Shown in pieces: positions 16,710-25,864 of a stretch of DNA of 64,000 nt (its first letter is position 1; each line of letters starts with the position of its first letter). This DNA is from Amycolatopsis umgeniensis (GTDB lineage: Bacteria; Actinomycetota; Actinomycetes; Mycobacteriales; Pseudonocardiaceae): NCBI RefSeq assembly GCF_014205155.1, contig NZ_JACHMX010000001.1, positions 2,542,001-2,606,000 of the forward strand, given 5' to 3'. A model generated the notes under the pieces. The model saw only the letters and a program-made list of their open reading frames with translations. It searched no databases and was not told the DNA's origin. Made by a program: the position numbers and the translations under genes.

Positions 16710-17210
16710 ATGAGCCGTCCGTTGCCGTTCGACCCGATCGCCCGCGCGGCGCAGCTGTGGGAGGCCCGTATCGGGCCGTCCGAAACCATGGCCGCGGTGA
16801 CCGGGATCATGCGCGTGCAGCAGATCATCCAGTCCGCGGTGGATGGCGCGCTCAAACCACACGGGCTGACCTTCGCCCGGTACGAGGCGCTGGTCCTGCT
16901 GACCTTCGCCCGCGCCTCCCACCTGCCGATGCGGGTGATGGGCGAGCGCCTGCAGCTGCATCCGACGAGTGTCACCAACATCGTCGACAGACTCGAGAAG
17001 GACGGGCTGGTCAAACGCGTACCGCATCCGACCGACCGCCGGACCACCCTGGTCGAGATCACCGGCGAAGGCCGCGCACGCCGCGAAGAGGCCACCAAGG
17101 CCGTCACCGAAATCGACTTCGGGCTGACCGGGCTCACCGGTAAGCAGACCGAGCAGCTGACCGACCTCCTCACCAAGGTCCGCAAGGCCACCGGCGACTT
17201 CACCGAATAA
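16710..17210 (+). CDS. MarR-family transcriptional regulator
   Basis: 166 residues from ATG 16710. Helical dimer ends flank a winged helix: recognition region MGERLQLHPTSVTNIVDRLEKDGLVKRVPHPTDRRTTLVEITGEG, typical MarR. No ribosome site precedes the ATG; instead TAACTT lies at 16696-16701, well placed as a -10 for a leaderless mRNA starting at the ATG. A likely target is the divergent thiamine-binding gene and itself; the ligand is unknown. Confidence 0.88.
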   Translation: MSRPLPFDPIARAAQLWEARIGPSETMAAVTGIMRVQQIIQSAVDGALKPHGLTFARYEALVLLTFARASHLPMRVMGERLQLHPTSVTNIVDRLEKDGLVKRVPHPTDRRTTLVEITGEGRARREEATKAVTEIDFGLTGLTGKQTEQLTDLLTKVRKATGDFTE

Positions 17211-17216
17211 CCCCGG

Positions 17217-17289
17217 AAGCGCGTGAAGGCCCCCTTCCCTCGGCCACGGTTTTAAGTGACCAGCAGAGGAAGGGGGCCTTCACGCGCTT
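17217..17289. terminator. 22-bp inverted repeat between convergent genes
   Basis: Arms 17217-17238 and 17268-17289 are perfect complements around a 29-base centre. The core GAAGGCCCCCTTC matches that of the hairpin at 14764-14818, though the ends of the arms differ. It starts six bases after the MarR stop and ends eight bases before the DUF3817 stop. Confidence 0.85.
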
Positions 17290-17297
17290 AAAGCAGA

Positions 17298-17663
17298 TCA
17301 GGCGGCGGCGGGTTCCGGGGTCCGGTCGAACAGGCCGACACCGCCGTGCGACAGCCGCTGCGGGCCGTCCAGCTTGCCGTTGCGCAGCGCCCAGGACTCG
17401 AACAGCCAGGTGAACAGCGGCGGGATGCTGGAGAGCAGCGCGAGGATCAGGGTCTTCGGGCGCCAGCCGAGCGGCTTCGCCACGGACAGGGAGACCAGCA
17501 CGTAGAGGACGAAGACGACGCCGTGCACCATGCCGAGGACGGGGACGCCGCCCTCGCCGAGCTTGACGGCGTACTTGAGGAACATCCCGACCAGCAGCCC
17601 GGCCCAGGAGAGGGCTTCGGCTACCGCGGCCACGCGGAATACTAGAGCGGCCTTGCTGGACAC
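17298..17663 (-). CDS. DUF3817 integral membrane protein
   Basis: 121 residues from GTG 17663 with GGAGG five bases upstream. Three hydrophobic segments (AEALSWAGLLVGMFLKYAV, VLGMVHGVVFVLYVLVSLSV, TLILALLSSIPPLFTWLFE) with the conserved HG pair in the second make it a DUF3817 (YdzA-like) protein. Function is unknown. Monocistronic by context. Confidence 0.85.
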   Translation of the reverse strand: MSSKAALVFRVAAVAEALSWAGLLVGMFLKYAVKLGEGGVPVLGMVHGVVFVLYVLVSLSVAKPLGWRPKTLILALLSSIPPLFTWLFESWALRNGKLDGPQRLSHGGVGLFDRTPEPAAA

Positions 17664-17808
17664 TTTCTCCTCCTGTGGGGTCTCACCACTACGTGTGTGC
17701 ACATGACTACGTCCGACGAGCACTGTCCAAGGCGGACTCGCCAAGAACGTCAACAGCGCTGTCGGACGTGGTAATACCAGTGTGAGGCGTGACGGCCCTC
17801 ACCGGAAC

Positions 17809-17842
17809 ACCGGGGGCCGTGATGCTCCTCACGACCCCCGGT
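17809..17842 (-). terminator. Hairpin after the alpha-mannosidase gene
   Basis: Arms 17809-17822 and 17829-17842 pair over 14 bp with one G-T pair, loop of six. It begins 24 bases beyond the mannosidase stop on the minus strand. No T-run follows, as is common for actinobacterial terminators. Confidence 0.6.
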
Positions 17843-17866
17843 ACGAACCGGTCTAAACCACTCGGA

Positions 17867-20254
17867 TCACCCGGCGCAGGGCGATTTCGGCGCCCCTTCG
17901 GGACCGGTCGCCCACGTGGCCTTGGCGGCGTCGTCCGTGAGCCGGAAGTCCAAAGTGGTCCCTCGCGCCAGCTGTTCCAGCCCGACGTAAGCCCGCTGCG
18001 AGCCCGATCCCAGTCCTTGGACGTACTGGAGTTTCGACGCGTCGGCGCCGTCGGCCTTGATCGTGATGTCGCGGCCGTTCTCCAGATGCACCACGGACTT
18101 CTCGAACCGCGGCGCGTTGAGCACGAACTGCCCGGTGCCCGGCACCGCCGGGTACAGCCCCAGCGCGCTGAAGACGTACCACGCGGACATGGTCCCGAGG
18201 TCGTCGTTGCCGGTGACGCCATTGGGCGCGTTGGTGAACAACGTGTGTGCCGCCCGGACGACGGCCGAGGTCTTCCACGGCTGCCCGGTCAGCGTGTACA
18301 TCCAGGGCGAGTGCAGATCCGGCTCGTTGTTCGGGTTGTAGCGGAACTGGTTGTAGTAGTTGTACGGGCCGACGACCCATTCCTCGCGCACGGTCTTCGC
18401 CGGATCCTTGACCAGATCCCCGTAGGCGAAGAAGTCGTCGAGCCGCTTGCCGACGTTCTCCTTGCCGCCCATACGGTCGACGAGGCCGGGCACGTCCTGC
18501 TGGGTCAGCCATTGGTACTGCCACGACGTGCCCTCGTGGAACCCGTCCTGGCTCTGTGGGTTGAAAGGCTTGCCCGCCGGGCTGAACCACTCCCCGCCTT
18601 CGAGCTTCGGCCGGTAGAAACCGGTGAAGCCGCGGTCGGTCACCGACGAGTCCCACAGCGTGCGATAGCTACGTCCCTTGTCCGCCAAGGCCTTCGCGTC
18701 GTCCTTCTTGCCGAGACCGGCGGCCATGATGGACAACGAGCAGTCCGCGAGCGCGTACTCCAAGGTGGCCGAAGCGCCGTGGTCCGGGTCGGTGTCCTGC
18801 CCCTTCTTCGGGAAGTCCTTGTCGTACTGGACGAACCCGTCCTTCTGGTAGCTCGCGTTCCCCGAGCGGCCCTGGAACGGCGAGGACGCGGGTGGGATCT
18901 CGCGCGAGTTCCGCAGAAGTGCCTGGTACGCCTTGAACTCCTGTCCGGACAGCGCGCCGAAGCGCCACAGGTCGACCAGGAACGGGGTGACCGGATCGCC
19001 GGTCATCGTGTTCGTCTCCTGGTTCGCGTACGCCCAGCGCGGCAGCCAGCCGCCCTGGTCGTGGATGGCGAGCACGGATTTCGCGACGTCCTTCGCCCGC
19101 GCCGGCCGCAACAGCGCGAGCAGCTGGTTCTGCGTGCGATAGGTGTCCCACAAAGAGAAGAACTCGTAGTACGTCCACCCGAGCGCGCGGTGGATCTTGT
19201 CGTCGAACCCGCGATAGCGGCCGTCCGCGTCGTTTCCGGTCAGCGGCTGCAGCAGCGCGTGGTAGAGCGAGGTGTAGAACACCGTGCGGTCGTCCTTCGC
19301 CCCGCCCTTGATGTCCACTGAGGACAGTTCCTTGCGCCAGGCGCGCTGGGCTCCGTCACGGACGGCGTCGAAGGAACGGCCCTTGTCGGACGCCAGGTTC
19401 AGCTTGGCGCCGAAAGCGTCCACGTGGGAGATCGCGGTCGTCGCGGTTACCTGCCCGCCGCCGAAGGTCAGCCAGGCGCCGCGCAGGCCCTCGCCACCGA
19501 CCGACTCCTTCGAACCCGGCGTGCCACCTGTCGGCGACCAAGTGCCGAAGGATTTGAACGGCTTGTCGAACGTCGTGGTGAACCAGGTCTTGTACGGCTT
19601 CCCGCCGCAGAACGCCTGCGACTCCACCATTCCTTCGACCGTCCGGTCCCCGACGACGCGGATCTGGCTCGCCGTCACGGGTTCCTTGTCGTTGGCCTGC
19701 CCGACGTTGACGAAAACGTTCGCGTCGCCCGATTTCGCGAAGGTGTACCGCTCGACACCGGTCCGCGTGGTCGCGGTGGCCTCCGCGTCGACGCCGCCGT
19801 AGCCGGTGAGCCGCACCTTGTAATAGCCGGGCTTCCCGATTTCGCCCTCGTGCGTATACGGCGAGGCGTACTTCTTGTGATCGAACGTCTCGGGTTTGGC
19901 GGTGTCGAACGCCGCGCCGGGCCCGACGGCGCCCGTGGTGGGCAGGGACGACACGAGGCCACCCTGCTCCCAGCAGCCCGCGCCGGACAGGAAGAAATGC
20001 CCGAAGCCGCGGATCGCGGTGTCGTCGTAGCGGTAACCGGCGTAATGCGACGAGATGGGGCTGACCTGCGTCATCCCGAAAGGCGCCGACGCACCGGGGA
20101 AGGTGTTGCCGTCGTCCTTGGTGCCGATGAAGGTGTTGACCGCGTCCACGGGGTCGCCACCGGGTGCCGCCGCCGCGACGGGCGTGAGAAGCCCGGCGGG
20201 GACGACGAGTGCGGTGAGCAACCCGGCGACGCGGGTCGAAGTGCTTGCGGGCAT
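17867..20254 (-). CDS. Secreted GH92 alpha-mannosidase
   Basis: 795 residues with a signal peptide (VAGLLTALVVPAGLLTPVAAAAPG). The N-terminal beta-sandwich opens with VNTFIGTKDDGNTFPGASAPFGM, the GH92 signature; the helical (alpha/alpha)6 part holds YEFFSLWDTYRTQ, GFHEGTSWQYQW and GNDDLGTMSAWYVFSALGLYP, where catalytic acids and the calcium site reside. GH92 enzymes are exo-acting, calcium-dependent mannosidases cutting alpha-1,2-, 1,3-, 1,4- or 1,6-mannosides of fungal or plant mannans and N-glycans. It ends after the catalytic domain with no carbohydrate-binding module. A perfect LacI-type palindrome lies 18 bp upstream of the ATG, tying it to the lacI-manA-ABC operon 7 kb away. Confidence 0.93.
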   Translation of the reverse strand: MPASTSTRVAGLLTALVVPAGLLTPVAAAAPGGDPVDAVNTFIGTKDDGNTFPGASAPFGMTQVSPISSHYAGYRYDDTAIRGFGHFFLSGAGCWEQGGLVSSLPTTGAVGPGAAFDTAKPETFDHKKYASPYTHEGEIGKPGYYKVRLTGYGGVDAEATATTRTGVERYTFAKSGDANVFVNVGQANDKEPVTASQIRVVGDRTVEGMVESQAFCGGKPYKTWFTTTFDKPFKSFGTWSPTGGTPGSKESVGGEGLRGAWLTFGGGQVTATTAISHVDAFGAKLNLASDKGRSFDAVRDGAQRAWRKELSSVDIKGGAKDDRTVFYTSLYHALLQPLTGNDADGRYRGFDDKIHRALGWTYYEFFSLWDTYRTQNQLLALLRPARAKDVAKSVLAIHDQGGWLPRWAYANQETNTMTGDPVTPFLVDLWRFGALSGQEFKAYQALLRNSREIPPASSPFQGRSGNASYQKDGFVQYDKDFPKKGQDTDPDHGASATLEYALADCSLSIMAAGLGKKDDAKALADKGRSYRTLWDSSVTDRGFTGFYRPKLEGGEWFSPAGKPFNPQSQDGFHEGTSWQYQWLTQQDVPGLVDRMGGKENVGKRLDDFFAYGDLVKDPAKTVREEWVVGPYNYYNQFRYNPNNEPDLHSPWMYTLTGQPWKTSAVVRAAHTLFTNAPNGVTGNDDLGTMSAWYVFSALGLYPAVPGTGQFVLNAPRFEKSVVHLENGRDITIKADGADASKLQYVQGLGSGSQRAYVGLEQLARGTTLDFRLTDDAAKATWATGPEGAPKSPCAG

Positions 20255-20271
20255 GGGGAAGGCCGCCTCCT

Positions 20272-20283
20272 GACAACGTTGTC
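20272..20283. promoter_or_regulatory. LacI-type operator GACAACGTTGTC, mannosidase promoter
   Basis: Perfect 12-bp palindrome just upstream of the mannosidase ribosome site. A TTGACC at 20319-20324 and GAAAGT at 20295-20300 (minus strand, 18-base spacer) would place the operator just downstream of the start of transcription, the same geometry as at lacI. Identical sites lie at 27456-27467 and 29348-29359. Confidence 0.85.
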
Positions 20284-20348
20284 GCTGCCTGCCCACTTTC
20301 GACAAGGACGGACCATCTGGTCAAGAGGTCCGTCAAACCCTGTCCGAT

Positions 20349-20813
20349 TCAGGACAGCGGGAGCACGAACGCCGCGACCCGGACCGAGCCGGTCCCCGAC
20401 TGCCGCAGCCCCTCCAGCACGATCTCGGTCAGCTCACCCTCGACGTCCAGCTCGACGACCTCGCGGGACACGTCCTCGCCGGCCCCCAGCTCGGTGGCCA
20501 GCGAATCGCCGTCGACCAGCAGCCGCACCCTCCCGGTCGTCCCCGCGCCCGCGACGGTCTCGATGATCAGCCGCACCTCGCCCGACGTGACGAACGCCCG
20601 CAGCAGCGGCTCCCACTCCGCCGATTCGGTCCCCGGCCAATCGCCGGGCCGGGCGGGCGCGAACGGCTCACCGAGCGCGAACCCCGCCGAAACCGGCGCC
20701 GGGGCCGACATCGCCATCGCGACCCTGGGCGCGCCCGCCTCCAGCAGCCGCAGTCGCCGCTGGATCTCGCGCAGCTCCGACACCAGCGTGTCGGGTTGGT
20801 AGACCTTGCTCAT
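20349..20813 (-). CDS. Last gene of the tail operon, hypothetical 154 aa
   Basis: 154 residues, ATG 20813 with GGAGG four bases upstream, 28 bp after the Gp37-like gene. An N-terminal helix LVSELREIQRRLRLLEAG, a low-complexity middle, then a beta-rich domain (LIIETVAGAGTTGRVRLLVDG, VRVAAFVLPLS). The short coiled coil followed by a beta domain fits a small trimeric tip or fibre accessory protein, but I recognise no family. Its place inside the tail operon is the main evidence for its role. Confidence 0.6.
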   Translation of the reverse strand: MSKVYQPDTLVSELREIQRRLRLLEAGAPRVAMAMSAPAPVSAGFALGEPFAPARPGDWPGTESAEWEPLLRAFVTSGEVRLIIETVAGAGTTGRVRLLVDGDSLATELGAGEDVSREVVELDVEGELTEIVLEGLRQSGTGSVRVAAFVLPLS

Positions 20814-20841
20814 GCCGCCTCCGCGCAGGAATGGAACGCGC

Positions 20842-21942
20842 TCATCCGGTCCCCAGTATCGGTGCCACGGTCAGCACGACCTCCTCCTGCCCGGCGTCGT
20901 CGCCGGGAGTGACCGAGAAGCCGAGGATCCGCACGGTGACGTCGAGCAGGTCCCCGGCGAAGAACGGGTCGTCGATGAGCACCCGCGCGTCGTCGCCGAC
21001 CGAGTACGAGCCGACGATCGGGTCCAGATCGGCACGCACGGTCAGCTCCGGCAGCACCACCGGCCGACGCCGGACGGCGAGTTCCCCGGCGACGTGCGCC
21101 GCGAGCAGGGCCGGGTCGGCGGTGTCCAGTTGCGGCGCCGCCGCCTCCAGCAACGGCCACCCGGCCGCGTGCGCGCTCGGATCGGCGCGGATCACCGGCG
21201 CCCCCGTCTGCCCGCTGGACGTGCCCAACATGCGCGTCGCCATGCTCGCCGCGTCACTCGGCCAGCCGAAGTCGATCAGGTTCGCGCCGTACTCCCAGAC
21301 GTTGGCGTCCGCGGCGAGGCCAAGACGAGGATGACCGAGGCGCAGCGAACGGCGCGGAGTCCCGTTCTCGTCGTACTGGACGTCGAAAGCGAAGTCGAAA
21401 CCGCCCTCGGCCCCGGAGAGGTCCCTCAACACTTCGCCGACGGCCTTGCATTCCGCAGGCGCGTAAGAGATCGAGCGCGTCACTCCGGAAGTCGCCGGTC
21501 CGGTGATCACCACGCCGAGATCGCCGTCCGCATGCGCTTGGGCCAGCGCGATCACGCGGGCGGCGACCTCGAGCTGATCCCCGCTGCAGGTGAACGGCGC
21601 GGCCAGATCCGCGGGGTCGAGCATGAACCGGTGATCGAAGTACGACAGGAAGTCCGAGGCGCCCAGCTCCAGGACACCGTTCGCCGCACTGTAGCGGCTG
21701 GTCCAGAGCACACCGCCCCACAACAGATCGCCGTTCCGTTCCACGTACAGCGCGGTCCGGCCCGGCTCGGTCAAGAGCCGCGGCTCGCGCATCCGGATCT
21801 CCGGGTCGTCCACCCGCAGCCTGCCGCGAAAGCCGCCGCTGTCATTGAGCTTCTTGTCGAAGGAAACACCGGACAGCGGAAGTTCGTCGAGGATCGCCCC
21901 GGTCCGGACGTCGGCGATCAGGTAGACGTAGCTCGCACCCAC
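20842..21942 (-). CDS. Siphophage Gp37-like tail-tip protein
   Basis: 366 residues, GTG 21942. The N-terminal half has the hub-like signature of siphovirus ReqiPepy6 Gp37-type/minor tail proteins: DELPLSGVSFDKKLNDSGGFRGRL, ALYVERNGDLLWGGVLWTSRY, LELGASDFLSYFDHRF, and then VIALAQAHADGDLGVVITG and YSVGDDARVLIDDPFFAGDLLDVTVRILGFSVTPGDD. In phages these proteins form part of the baseplate or tail tip below the Dit ring. Nine bases separate it from the preceding fibre-like gene. Family call by motif memory, not by search. Confidence 0.7.
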   Translation of the reverse strand: MGASYVYLIADVRTGAILDELPLSGVSFDKKLNDSGGFRGRLRVDDPEIRMREPRLLTEPGRTALYVERNGDLLWGGVLWTSRYSAANGVLELGASDFLSYFDHRFMLDPADLAAPFTCSGDQLEVAARVIALAQAHADGDLGVVITGPATSGVTRSISYAPAECKAVGEVLRDLSGAEGGFDFAFDVQYDENGTPRRSLRLGHPRLGLAADANVWEYGANLIDFGWPSDAASMATRMLGTSSGQTGAPVIRADPSAHAAGWPLLEAAAPQLDTADPALLAAHVAGELAVRRRPVVLPELTVRADLDPIVGSYSVGDDARVLIDDPFFAGDLLDVTVRILGFSVTPGDDAGQEEVVLTVAPILGTG

Positions 21943-21951
21943 GCCCGGCGC

Positions 21952-22941
21952 CTAGAAAGCCGGGAACGACAGGCCGTCGAGCGACACCCAGGTCGGGTAA
22001 CCGCCCGCCGGTCTGGGGATCCAGAACTGACCGTTGGGCAAGATGTTGGCACGGTGCGGAGCGCCATCGATGAGGATCGGGACGATCATCTCTTTGGTCG
22101 GCCAGGAGGACAGCTCCAACGCCAGGCTTGCCGTGGTGCCGATGGGGGTGGGGGTCACATCTTTGGCACCCGAGCCCTTGATCAGGCCGCGCAACTGGAC
22201 GAAGCCTTGGTCGTCCACCAGCATCTCAGGGCCGTGGTACCGCTGGCTGTTGTAGACCTGCCATCCGTTTGCCGGGCTCAGGGGTTTCCACCGGTCCCGG
22301 TCCCTCGGCTGGGCGAATCGCTTCCAAGCGCCTCCCTGGAACACCTGCAGCTCACCGGAGTCCAGGCGATAAGCGAACTGTCCCGGATACGCCTGTGCGG
22401 AACTGGGCGCTTCCAGTGCCCGCGTCAGCGGCAGGATCCCGCCCGTCGCGGCGGTGAATCTCCGCCGATCGGTGAATTCCGGCTGTTCACCGACCTTGCG
22501 GACCCGGATCTCGGCGAGTTCCATGATGGCCGAGGCGGTGTTGTTCGTCGGCGGTCTGCTCGGCGGGTCCTTGCTCTCCCCCGCGTAAAGGTTCACCACG
22601 AACTCGTTGCCGATGATCTCCGCCACCACCAGGTCGATCCTCTGCAAGGTGGGATGCGCGGCCCCGAGGGGCAGTTCCTTGACCGCGTCCAGACTCACCG
22701 AATAGGGGCCATCAGCGGGATTGTTCTTGTTGCTCAACAAAGCCTGGAACGGAGTGATCTTGAGCTTGCCCGCGTCCAGGACCACCTTTCCCGGGTCGCC
22801 CGCCGTCCACCGGATTCCCTGCCTCACGCGCAACGGATCGAGCGAATCGCCTCCGGTCTCCGCTTGGAAGGACGTTCCGGTGACGAGCCGGGCATCGCGG
22901 GCGTCGACCCCGTTCACCCAACCCGGCTTCCGCTCTGCCAT
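21952..22941 (-). CDS. Putative tail fibre/receptor-binding protein
   Basis: 329 residues, ATG 22941, 12 bp after the Dit-like gene. N-terminus WVNGVDARDARLVTGTSFQ and LQRIDLVVAEIIGNEFVVNLYAGE resemble the attachment domains of actinophage minor tail proteins; the C-terminal 150 residues are Trp- and Gly-rich and beta-like (YPGQFAYRLDSGELQVFQGG, WQVYNSQRYHGPEMLVDDQGFVQL), as expected for a surface-recognising part. This would set the target of any particle made by the operon. I do not recognise a named domain. Confidence 0.55.
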   Translation of the reverse strand: MAERKPGWVNGVDARDARLVTGTSFQAETGGDSLDPLRVRQGIRWTAGDPGKVVLDAGKLKITPFQALLSNKNNPADGPYSVSLDAVKELPLGAAHPTLQRIDLVVAEIIGNEFVVNLYAGESKDPPSRPPTNNTASAIMELAEIRVRKVGEQPEFTDRRRFTAATGGILPLTRALEAPSSAQAYPGQFAYRLDSGELQVFQGGAWKRFAQPRDRDRWKPLSPANGWQVYNSQRYHGPEMLVDDQGFVQLRGLIKGSGAKDVTPTPIGTTASLALELSSWPTKEMIVPILIDGAPHRANILPNGQFWIPRPAGGYPTWVSLDGLSFPAF

Positions 22942-22953
22942 CTCAGACTCCCC

Positions 22954-23823
22954 TCAGACCCAGGCGTCGCGCCAGCTCACCGAGAGCCAGGCCGGCGTGC
23001 TGTCGTCGAACGCGTCGAAAGTGATGTTCGTGGTGCCCGGCGGGAGCCCGAACCAGCGAGACCCCGGTAGCAATCCCGCCCGGCGCGACATCTGCCCCAG
23101 GGTGACCGTCCGCGCGGCGGTGTCGATCTTCAGTTCGTCTCCCGCCGAAAGGCTCAGGGAGAAGGCCAGCTGCCGTCCATCTGCCGAGTCGTTGCGGATC
23201 ACCGGTCGCACGCACGGACCGTGGATCGTCCACTGTGGCCACGCTGGCGTTGTCCCGCGGTTCAGAAGGGACAACCGTCCGCCACCCGGTTCACCGAACT
23301 CCAACGGGAACGAGAGCGGGAACTCGATCCCGGCGCCCGGCCGGGGAAGCCCGCAGGTGAGCTGTTGCTCCTCGCCGTACCGCAGCGGATCCGGCGCGGT
23401 GAGCTGGATCGACCAGTCGAAACTGACCGGAGTCGTGTCGGCGATCTTGACGCCGGCCGCGAGCCGGACCGACGCCCGTCGGGTCATCGTCCGTTCGGCG
23501 ACCACGAGCGACCCCAAGGTCGCTCCGTCCGCCAGCACGGCGACGATGCGGTTCTTCGCGTCTTCACGGGTGTCCGGATCCGGCGCGATCGCGGTCCCCT
23601 CCAAGGTGATCACTCTCGCGGTCCGGAACGAGGGAGCGTCGAAACTGCCGTCCCGTTGCGGTCGATCGGAGAGGTCCAGCCGGATGCCCGGTCCGCCGGA
23701 CCAGCCGTCCTCTTTGGTCACCCACCACTCGACACCCGCACCGTCGACGGTGTTGCCCGCCCAACCGTCCACTGTGTACGTCGGCAAGGCGAGCACGCTC
23801 TCGATCACCGCTTCGCCGCCCAT
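22954..23823 (-). CDS. Distal tail (Dit)-like phage tail protein
   Basis: 289 residues. ATG 23823 has GGGAGG four bases upstream and overlaps the tape-measure gene by 19 bp; a GTG at 23808 overlapping the stop as GTGA is the alternative. The sequence runs as two beta domains: VEWWVTKEDGWSGGPGIRLDL, VITLEGTAIAPDPDTREDAKNRIVAVL (the ring-forming N-terminal domain of Dit-type proteins) and a galectin-like C-terminal part (WPQWTIHGPC, WFGLPPGTTNITFDAFDD). The phrase PPGTTNITF near the C-terminus is typical of phage tail-family proteins. Fits the hub ring joining tube and tip. Confidence 0.75.
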   Translation of the reverse strand: MGGEAVIESVLALPTYTVDGWAGNTVDGAGVEWWVTKEDGWSGGPGIRLDLSDRPQRDGSFDAPSFRTARVITLEGTAIAPDPDTREDAKNRIVAVLADGATLGSLVVAERTMTRRASVRLAAGVKIADTTPVSFDWSIQLTAPDPLRYGEEQQLTCGLPRPGAGIEFPLSFPLEFGEPGGGRLSLLNRGTTPAWPQWTIHGPCVRPVIRNDSADGRQLAFSLSLSAGDELKIDTAARTVTLGQMSRRAGLLPGSRWFGLPPGTTNITFDAFDDSTPAWLSVSWRDAWV

Positions 23824-25457
23824 GCCACCTCCCTCGCGGCCACGCGGCCGATTTCGTACTCCGACTGACCCGCGCGGGGATGGACGTTCACGGTGACCGC
23901 CGCCCTCGCCGCTTCCACCCTGGCGCGGACGCGGCCGAGCGGGCCGGTCACGCGCGCGGCGGTCGCGGCGGAGAGGTTCGCCATCGCGGGCCGGACGGTC
24001 ACGGACTTGGGAAGCGGCACCAGCTTCGTCATCGCGGCGGCCACCAGGTCGCCCGTCTTGTCGATGCCGACGGCGAGCCCCTCACCGATGTTGCGCCCGA
24101 ATCCGGCCATCACTTGTGACGGCGAGAAGATCTTGAGCGCGTCCTTGAGCGGGCCCGAGATCTTGTCCACCACGGAGTTCTTGATCGTCGAAACGAGGTT
24201 CCCGGCCATGTCACGGATCCCGTTGATGAGCCCTTCGATCAACGACCTGCCGGAGTCGTAGAGCGTCCGGCCCAGATCGCCGAGTGCGCCGACCACCTTG
24301 CCGGGCAGAGACTTGACGAAGCCGATCACGCCGGAGATCGCCGTGCTCACCGCGGATTTGGCCTGGTCGAACGCCTTCCGGACGATGCCAACCACCTGAC
24401 CGACGCCCTTGATCGTCGCGACGACGGTCTTGATCCCACCGGTGACGATGGCCTTCACCACGGTGAAGACCGTGGTGATCACCTTTTGGACGACGGTGAA
24501 GTAGGTGGTCACGTAGGTCCGGATCACCGTCACCGCCGCCTGGATGACCTTGGCGACATACGGCCAGACCACGGCGATGACGCGGCGGATCACGTTCACG
24601 GCGTCGACCACGACCTTCTTCACCGCGGTGAAGGCCGAATCGACGATGGTCCGGAAGGCCGTGCTGCGTTTGTAGGCGAGGATGAGTCCCGCGACGAGCA
24701 GCGCGATCACGGCGATGACGATCCCGATCGGCCCGCTCGCGAGTCTGGTGGCCACGGCGAACGCGCGCTGGGCGGCGGTACCCAGCCTGGTCGCGAGGGT
24801 GTGGGCGCGCTGCGCGATGGTCGCCGCCATCGTCCGTGCGGTCGAAAGGGCGGCTTGCACGGCCGCCTTGGTATGGCCGGCGGCGAGGAGGACGAGGTTC
24901 CGCGCCCCCGTCGCGGCCGCGACCGCCATGTTCCTGGCGTTGACCACGAACCGGCCGACGGCGGCACTCGCGTTCATCGCGGCTTGACGGGCCGCGACCA
25001 GCCCCTGGGTCAGTTGCGCCTTCAAGGCCGCGCCCAGGTCCCGGATCGCGCCGGGTGCTCCCTTCACCATGTTCTGGAGGTCCCGCCCGAAGGCGGACAG
25101 CTCTTTGGCGCTTTCCCTCAGTCCCGTACGGAAGTCCCGGAGCGCACCGGGCAACCGGTTCATCGCCGCGGCCGCGTCCTGCACTTGCGTGACGGTGCCC
25201 TGAATCGCCGTCGCCGCCGTGTTGATCGCGTCGGCGTAACCCACGACGTCGGTGACGGCGGCGGTGACCGCCGGATGACTTTCCTTGAACTTCGCCGTCA
25301 TCTCGGTGAGCTCTTTGTTGACGTGCTCGGCGAAATCCTGCGTGATCTTGTTCGCGGCCTCCGAAACGGCGTTGGTGACCGACTCGCGGATCCCGGTGAC
25401 CAGGGCGTCGACCTGGGCCTTGGCCGCTTCGGTGATGGCGGACGTCGGCGCGGTCAC
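23805..25457 (-). CDS. Phage tape measure protein, short
   Basis: 550 residues, GTG 25457 overlapping the chaperone stop (GTGA). N-terminal 200 residues are Ala/Thr/Val-rich helices, followed by a hydrophobic segment IGIVIAVIALLVAGLILAY (about 245-265), long valine-rich amphipathic repeats (VVDAVNVIRRVIAVVWPYVAKVI), and the tape-measure C-terminal signature IFSPSQVMAGFGRNIGEGLAVGI. By the rule of about 0.15 nm per residue a tail built on it would be near 80 nm. Position directly after the frameshifted chaperone is diagnostic of siphovirus-type tail operons. Confidence 0.88.
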   Translation of the reverse strand: MTAPTSAITEAAKAQVDALVTGIRESVTNAVSEAANKITQDFAEHVNKELTEMTAKFKESHPAVTAAVTDVVGYADAINTAATAIQGTVTQVQDAAAAMNRLPGALRDFRTGLRESAKELSAFGRDLQNMVKGAPGAIRDLGAALKAQLTQGLVAARQAAMNASAAVGRFVVNARNMAVAAATGARNLVLLAAGHTKAAVQAALSTARTMAATIAQRAHTLATRLGTAAQRAFAVATRLASGPIGIVIAVIALLVAGLILAYKRSTAFRTIVDSAFTAVKKVVVDAVNVIRRVIAVVWPYVAKVIQAAVTVIRTYVTTYFTVVQKVITTVFTVVKAIVTGGIKTVVATIKGVGQVVGIVRKAFDQAKSAVSTAISGVIGFVKSLPGKVVGALGDLGRTLYDSGRSLIEGLINGIRDMAGNLVSTIKNSVVDKISGPLKDALKIFSPSQVMAGFGRNIGEGLAVGIDKTGDLVAAAMTKLVPLPKSVTVRPAMANLSAATAARVTGPLGRVRARVEAARAAVTVNVHPRAGQSEYEIGRVAAREVAWAAKR

Positions 25458-25864
25458 CGGCCGCCTCCCGGTGACGGCGCGCCGAAGAAGGCGGCGAGTT
25501 GCTCAGGCGTGGTCGCCACGACCTCTTCCTCCTCTTCGACTCCGGGTCTCGGCACCGGTCGCGGCCGTTCGGGCCGGTCGGCGTTCTCGTCGGAATTCGC
25601 CGTCACGAACAGCCAGTTGCCCACGGCGAGCTCGTCGACGGCGCCGGCGAGCAGATGCTCGGTGATACCCCAGTCGGCGACGTCGCCGTGCAGCGCGCGC
25701 ACCAACGCGGACTCCCTCGGCAGATGGCGGATCAGCACCCGCAGCCGCCGCGGGGAGAGCCGTCCGCGGTAGTAGTCGAGTAGATCCACCCGGTAAAACC
25801 GCAGCAGATCGGCTTCGACGGCCTCGCCGTGCTCTGTCAGGAGCTCGTCGAGGCCGAAGATTCC
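25454..25864 (-). CDS. Tail assembly chaperone, frameshift extension (T part)
   Basis: Frame open from the slippery site to TGA at 25454. Read through the -1 shift it adds about 136 residues: GIFGLDELLTEHGEAVEADL, then LRFYRVDLLDYYRGRLS and RLRVLIRHLPRESALVRALHGD, the last being the well-known motif of actinophage chaperone C-terminal parts. The GTG at 25789 could give a shorter free protein, but the coding signal continues upstream of it to the shift site. Its last bases overlap the tape-measure start. In phages the G-T fusion recruits tape measure and tube protein. Confidence 0.8.
   Translation of the reverse strand, partial: GIFGLDELLTEHGEAVEADLLRFYRVDLLDYYRGRLSPRRLRVLIRHLPRESALVRALHGDVADWGITEHLLAGAVDELAVGNWLFVTANSDENADRPERPRPVPRPGVEEEEEVVATTPEQLAAFFGAPSPGGGR

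Noticed and set aside
17789..19321. 510-codon open frame on the plus strand
   Set aside because: Antisense to the GH92 mannosidase, whose frame has clear family motifs throughout.
24486..25772. 428-codon open frame on the plus strand
   Set aside because: Antisense to tape measure and chaperone genes, His/Gly/Arg-rich shadow.
25789..25789. Independent gene starting at GTG 25789 for the second chaperone part
   Set aside because: Coding signal in the same frame continues upstream to the GGGGGAA site, so a frameshift extension explains it better.
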